DNA of 5,512 bases from CAYSBE01 sp044337585. Lineage in GTDB: Bacteria; Bacteroidota; Bacteroidia; UKL13-3. Within the stretch, counting starts at the first letter, position 1, and each line of letters opens with the position of its first letter. The notes beneath the pieces are model-generated. The model was not told where the DNA came from, ran no database searches, and saw only the letters and a list, made by a program, of their open reading frames with translations. A program made the position numbers and the translations under genes. The DNA lies in NCBI GenBank assembly GCA_044337585.1, contig JBIINH010000157.1, positions 1-5,512 of the forward strand. The letters run 5' to 3'. Below, piece by piece: positions 5,371 through 5,512 of this stretch.

Positions 5371-5512
5371 CTACTTGCTTCCTTGTGAATGAAAATTTAT
5401 TCTCGTTACCGTTTGTTAGCCGTTTGATGTTTGCCCTATGTGTATACACTACCAATAAAGCAACAATAGCGCAAAAATATACCAATGCATTTATCTCTGC
5501 ATGGTATAATCC
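5357..5512 (-). CDS. plsY: PlsY, glycerol-3-phosphate acyltransferase, C-terminal 51 residues (5' part outside window)
   Basis: The minus-strand frame is open from the right edge to a TAA at 5359-5357. The visible fragment has a transmembrane helix (about ALVYFCAIVALLVVYTH), then HRANIKRLTNGNENKF. This matches the last conserved motif of PlsY, where His and Asn in HRxNIxRL precede a G-x-E-x-K/N segment. PlsY is an inner-membrane enzyme that transfers acyl groups from acyl-phosphate to glycerol-3-phosphate, giving lysophosphatidic acid, the first step of phospholipid synthesis. The catalytic N-terminal motifs lie outside the window. The reading frame overlaps the clpS start by 14 nt. The fragment is short, so the call rests on this motif and the membrane helix. 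Confidence 0.85.
   Translation of the reverse strand, partial: GLYHAEINALVYFCAIVALLVVYTHRANIKRLTNGNENKFSFTRKQVDGKS

Noticed and set aside
1..5512. CRISPR arrays, tRNA/rRNA genes, insertion sequences, riboswitches
   Set aside because: No direct-repeat arrays, cloverleaf-like sequence, transposase or terminal inverted repeats, or aptamer-like leader was recognised; nearly all bases belong to ordinary genes.

Overview
The window looks like chromosomal DNA from a member of the Bacteroidota. It is moderately AT-rich. Start codons are preceded by A/T-rich leaders without clear Shine-Dalgarno sequences. The ClpS, PlsY and MDH sequences read like Bacteroidota family members, and two lipoproteins carry an acidic run just after the lipobox cysteine. 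A rank below phylum cannot be assigned from sequence alone. Nine protein-coding genes are present, two of them cut by the window edges. No RNA gene, mobile element or CRISPR array was seen, and no gene-free stretch exceeds about 130 bases.

Left part (1-1595, minus strand): a two-gene unit. It consists of an MbnP-like lipoprotein followed 10 nt later by a di-heme cytochrome c peroxidase/MauG-type lipoprotein (MbnH-like), whose C-terminus runs off the left edge. In methanotrophs the homologous pair makes a copper-binding protein in which a tryptophan is oxidised to kynurenine. This is the most interesting content of the window.

Middle (1596-2636): a short divergent intergenic region, then plus-strand yajQ. 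It is followed, convergently and with only 11 bp between stop codons, by a minus-strand gene for a small retropepsin-like aspartyl protease.

Right part (2602-5512, minus strand): reading in the direction of transcription, the genes are plsY (C-terminal fragment), clpS, scoA, scoB, a hairpin terminator, mdh, then a second strong hairpin terminator. plsY, clpS, scoA and scoB are tightly packed (14-nt overlap, then 12-nt and 4-nt gaps) and are probably co-transcribed. scoA/scoB transfer CoA from succinyl-CoA to acetoacetate, and mdh interconverts malate and oxaloacetate, so both touch the TCA cycle. PlsY (phospholipid synthesis) and ClpS (N-degron delivery to ClpAP) are unrelated housekeeping functions. 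Both terminators sit almost against the start of the next gene, which leaves unusually little space for a separate promoter.
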